Below, one piece after another: positions 5,169-6,950 of a stretch of DNA of 6,950 bases. Position 1 is the first letter of the stretch. Each line of letters begins with the position of its first letter. Where the stretch lies: the NCBI GenBank assembly GCA_001873845.1, contig MNZY01000044.1, forward strand, positions 1-6,950, read 5' to 3'. A program made the translations under genes and the position numbers. The notes beneath the pieces are model-generated. The model was given only the letters and a program-made list of their open reading frames with translations, was not told where the DNA came from and did not search any database. Source of the DNA: Candidatus Altarchaeum sp. CG2_30_32_3053. Its GTDB lineage: Archaea; Altiarchaeota; Altiarchaeia; Altiarchaeales; Altiarchaeaceae.

Positions 5169-6398
5169 TTACAGCTTTAAATTTCTCCCGAATTGCCACT
5201 TCACAATCTCACCTGCATTTATTCTCGCATTCGGATAAACAACGGTTCCGGGAAGAATTGTAGAATTTATTCCTGTCTTTACATTGTCGCCAATTATTGC
5301 CCCAAGCTTAATTCTTCCGCTATTTATTATTTTGTCATCTATCTTAACATCGATTTCTGCTTTATCATGCCGTAAATTTGCGATATTTGTTCCAGCCCCT
5401 AAATTGCAGTGTTCTCCGATTATTGAATCGCCGACATAACTTAAATGAGGAACATTTGTATTGCACATAATTATAGAATTTTTAATTTCAACAGCGTTTC
5501 CAATATGACAATTATCTCCGATTGATGTGTAAGGCCTTATAAATGTATTCGGGCCGATTTTACAGTTCCTTCCTATACAACATGGGCCGATGATGTAGCT
5601 TCCGCTCAAAATTTCTGTGTCCCTGCCAACAATAACATTGTTTTTAATTGTCACCCTTTCATCAACATTTCCGTAAATTCCGCTTTTAATATTTTTAAGT
5701 AAAATTTCATTTGCAGTAAGCAAATCCCACGGCTTTCCAACATCCATCCAAAATTCATTGGTCTCAATCACATATCCATAAATTTCCTTGTTTTTTATTA
5801 AAATTTTTATCGCGTCTGTGATTTCATATTCCGCTCTTTCGCTTTTTCCCAGATTTTCTATTAAACGAAAAATTTTTGTGTCAAACATATAAATTCCTGC
5901 ATTTATTAGATTGCTTTTCGGGTTTTTTGGTTTTTCTTCAATCACTACTATCCTGTTATTTTCATCAATTTCAACAACACCGTAATCAGAGGGGTTTTCA
6001 ACTTTTGTTAAACATAAGGCGTTTTCTGTATTGTTTTCGTCTGTAAAATGGACAAAATTTTTTATTACATTTTCACTGACAACAATATCTCCGTTCATAA
6101 CAATAAATTTGTTCCTTATTTTCTCCTTTAGGACTGATATAGCATTTGCTGTTCCAATCTGCTCTTTTTGTTCAATATATTCTATCTCTGCATTATTAAA
6201 TTTATTTCCAAAGTGTTGCATAACAACATACTTTCGGTATCCGACAACGACATAAATTTTTTTGAAAAATTCTGTGAGGACTTCCAAATTTATCTGTAAA
6301 ATAGGTTTTCCTGCAACCGGAAGCATCGGTTTTGGTCTCGTTAATGTTAAGGGCCGCATTCTCTTACCTTCTCCGCCTGCCAATAATACGCATTCCAT
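5169..6398 (-). CDS. glmU: Bifunctional sugar-1-phosphate nucleotidylyltransferase/acetyltransferase (archaeal GlmU-like)
   Basis: This 409-residue cytoplasmic enzyme is expected to acetylate glucosamine-1-phosphate (or galactosamine-1-phosphate) and transfer UMP from UTP, giving UDP-GlcNAc and related UDP-sugars for surface glycans. Residues 1-235 form the nucleotidyltransferase: LAGGEGKRMRPLT at 6-18, RPKPMLPV at 21-28, QIGTANAI at 80-87, the metal-binding MNGD at 101-104, NAGIYMF at 166-172 and FWMDVGKPWD at 216-225. From about 245 to 400 the protein shows left-handed beta-helix hexapeptides. These include the acetyltransferase motif PHLSYVGDSIIGE at 317-329, with candidate catalytic His318 and Tyr321, then NLGAGTNIANLR at 332-343. 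Length and domain order match the archaeal MJ1101/ST0452-type enzyme rather than bacterial GlmU. The ATG at 6398 places the nucleotide motif correctly and has no Shine-Dalgarno. A long imperfect palindrome lies 25-99 bases upstream. The gene converges on serA across a 947-bp repeat-rich gap. Exact sugar preference cannot be read from sequence. Confidence 0.93.
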   Translation of the reverse strand: MECVLLAGGEGKRMRPLTLTRPKPMLPVAGKPILQINLEVLTEFFKKIYVVVGYRKYVVMQHFGNKFNNAEIEYIEQKEQIGTANAISVLKEKIRNKFIVMNGDIVVSENVIKNFVHFTDENNTENALCLTKVENPSDYGVVEIDENNRIVVIEEKPKNPKSNLINAGIYMFDTKIFRLIENLGKSERAEYEITDAIKILIKNKEIYGYVIETNEFWMDVGKPWDLLTANEILLKNIKSGIYGNVDERVTIKNNVIVGRDTEILSGSYIIGPCCIGRNCKIGPNTFIRPYTSIGDNCHIGNAVEIKNSIIMCNTNVPHLSYVGDSIIGEHCNLGAGTNIANLRHDKAEIDVKIDDKIINSGRIKLGAIIGDNVKTGINSTILPGTVVYPNARINAGEIVKWQFGRNLKL

Positions 6399-6422
6399 TT
6401 TCCAGTATATAATTTGTTGTAT

Positions 6423-6497
6423 TTGCTCAATATTGGGAGGTAATTTACTCTTATTTTATGTAGGTAATAGAATAATTTACCCCTATTTATTGAGCAA
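6423..6497. promoter_or_regulatory. Long imperfect palindrome over the putative glmU-like promoter
   Basis: Outer arms TTGCTCAATA (6423-6432) and TATTGAGCAA (6488-6497) are perfect 10-bp complements. After a symmetrical 6-nt mismatch on each side, inner arms GGTAA (6439-6443) and TTACC (6477-6481) pair, with further scattered pairs toward the centre near 6460. On the minus strand the centre contains CATAAAATAA (about 6451-6460), a TATA-like element that would start transcription near 6429, about 30 bases before the ATG. The palindrome could be an operator flanking the promoter or, if transcription begins further upstream, a leader-RNA hairpin. Both readings are inference. Confidence 0.55.
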
Positions 6498-6850
6498 GTT
6501 CAATTATGGGTGTAAAAAGATAACTTTTTAACTATAATAAATTTATTCACAAAGGTAAATAAATTTATATTTGCCAACTTTATTATTGCGTTTTATATAA
6601 TGAAATTTAAAGAGCCAAATCCATACATGTTATTTATGATAAAATGAAATTTTTAACAGGAATGATATAGAGAAAAATTTTAAAAACCCAAATTATTGAA
6701 TACATTTAGCAAAGTAAAATTCTGATAATTATAATTTCTAAAATTATGACCTAAATTTTCTAATTCTACCAAAATTTATAAGTTTTGTTTAATGGGTTCT
6801 TATTTTTTTAACGATTTTTTAACGATTTTTGAAAATTTAGCAATAAAGTA
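6498..6850. other. A/T-rich intergenic stretch without a gene
   Basis: No gene longer than about 15 codons is visible. The palindrome AATAAATTTATT (6536-6547) has a near copy, AATAAATTTATA (6558-6569), exactly 22 bp away. A TATA-like ATATAAA on the minus strand (6570-6564) is an alternative upstream promoter for the glmU-like gene. An 11-bp T-rich unit (TTTTTTAACGA) is tandemly repeated at 6804-6825. Nothing resembles a tRNA or other known RNA. Confidence 0.5.
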
Positions 6851-6871
6851 TTTATATTTTAATTTTCATAA

Positions 6872-6880
6872 TTATATATT
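6872..6880 (+). promoter_or_regulatory. TATA box for the gene starting at 6908
   Basis: TTATATATT is centred at 6876, which predicts a transcript start near 6902, six bases before the ATG at 6908. An alternative TTTATATT at 6851-6858 would give a leader of about 28 bases. Either is consistent with archaeal promoter geometry. Confidence 0.45.
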
Positions 6881-6907
6881 GATATTTAAAGATGGACATT
6901 AAAAAAT

Positions 6908-6950
6908 ATGGTTGTTAAAGATGATGATGTGGTTGTAAACATGAAAAAAA
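6908..6950 (+). CDS. N-terminus of an unidentified gene, cut by the window end
   Basis: An ATG at 6908 opens a frame for at least 14 codons (MVVKDDDVVVNMKK) to the end of the window, just after two good TATA-like boxes. The acidic then valine-rich start followed by Lys-Lys faintly recalls the first strand of Alba chromatin proteins, where Val-Val precedes Gly-Lys-Lys-Pro. Fourteen residues are far too few to assign a family, so I leave the product open. The alternative ATG at 6892 stops after eight codons. Confidence 0.4.
   Translation, partial: MVVKDDDVVVNMKK

Noticed and set aside
6600..6647. 15-codon ORF directly after a TATA-like box
   Set aside because: The box is adjacent to the ATG, so a transcript would start inside the ORF; there is no known product.

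Overview
The window looks like part of an AT-rich archaeal chromosome. Four things point that way. There is a probable methanofuran-biosynthesis gene of the MfnF family. There is an archaeal-type fused sugar-1-phosphate nucleotidylyltransferase/acetyltransferase. Several starts sit about 25 bases after TATA-like boxes with no Shine-Dalgarno sequence, as in leaderless archaeal mRNAs. The proteins are rich in Lys, Ile and Asn, matching the low GC. A tetrahydromethanopterin/methanofuran-using lineage (a methanogen or an Altiarchaeales-like group) is my best inference. No rRNA or tRNA is present to confirm it.

Layout: moeA (minus, 229-1440), then a 271-base gap with a small hairpin. The mfnF-like gene follows (minus, 1712-2725). 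A 140-160 bp divergent promoter region packed with two sets of short tandem repeats separates it from a plus-strand pair: a double-ACT-domain protein (2885-3292) and a short-form D-3-phosphoglycerate dehydrogenase, serA (3310-4221). A 947-base gap lies between the converging ends of serA and the glmU-like gene (minus, 5169-6398). The last ~500 bases are non-coding and AT-rich, carrying a long imperfect palindrome beside the glmU-like start and the first codons of a plus-strand gene that runs off the window.

How the genes fit together: MoeA makes mature molybdenum or tungsten cofactor, and MfnF makes a methanofuran precursor. Formylmethanofuran dehydrogenase needs both, so these neighbours may serve the same C1 enzyme. 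SerA opens serine synthesis but lacks the C-terminal ACT domain of long PGDHs; a separate double-ACT protein is encoded immediately upstream and could be its amino-acid sensor. The glmU-like enzyme supplies UDP-sugars for the cell surface.

The most unusual structure is in the convergent gap, at 4351-4630. Six ~48-bp units each pair an A/T palindrome with a short G/C-containing core that can form a hairpin with conserved tandem G.A pairs. Neighbouring palindrome arms are mutually complementary, so the array can fold in two alternative registers. A looser, partly inverted cluster of the same parts follows at 4805-4985. It is not a CRISPR array and carries no transposase. It looks like an archaeal analogue of bacterial REP/BIME-type intergenic repeats.
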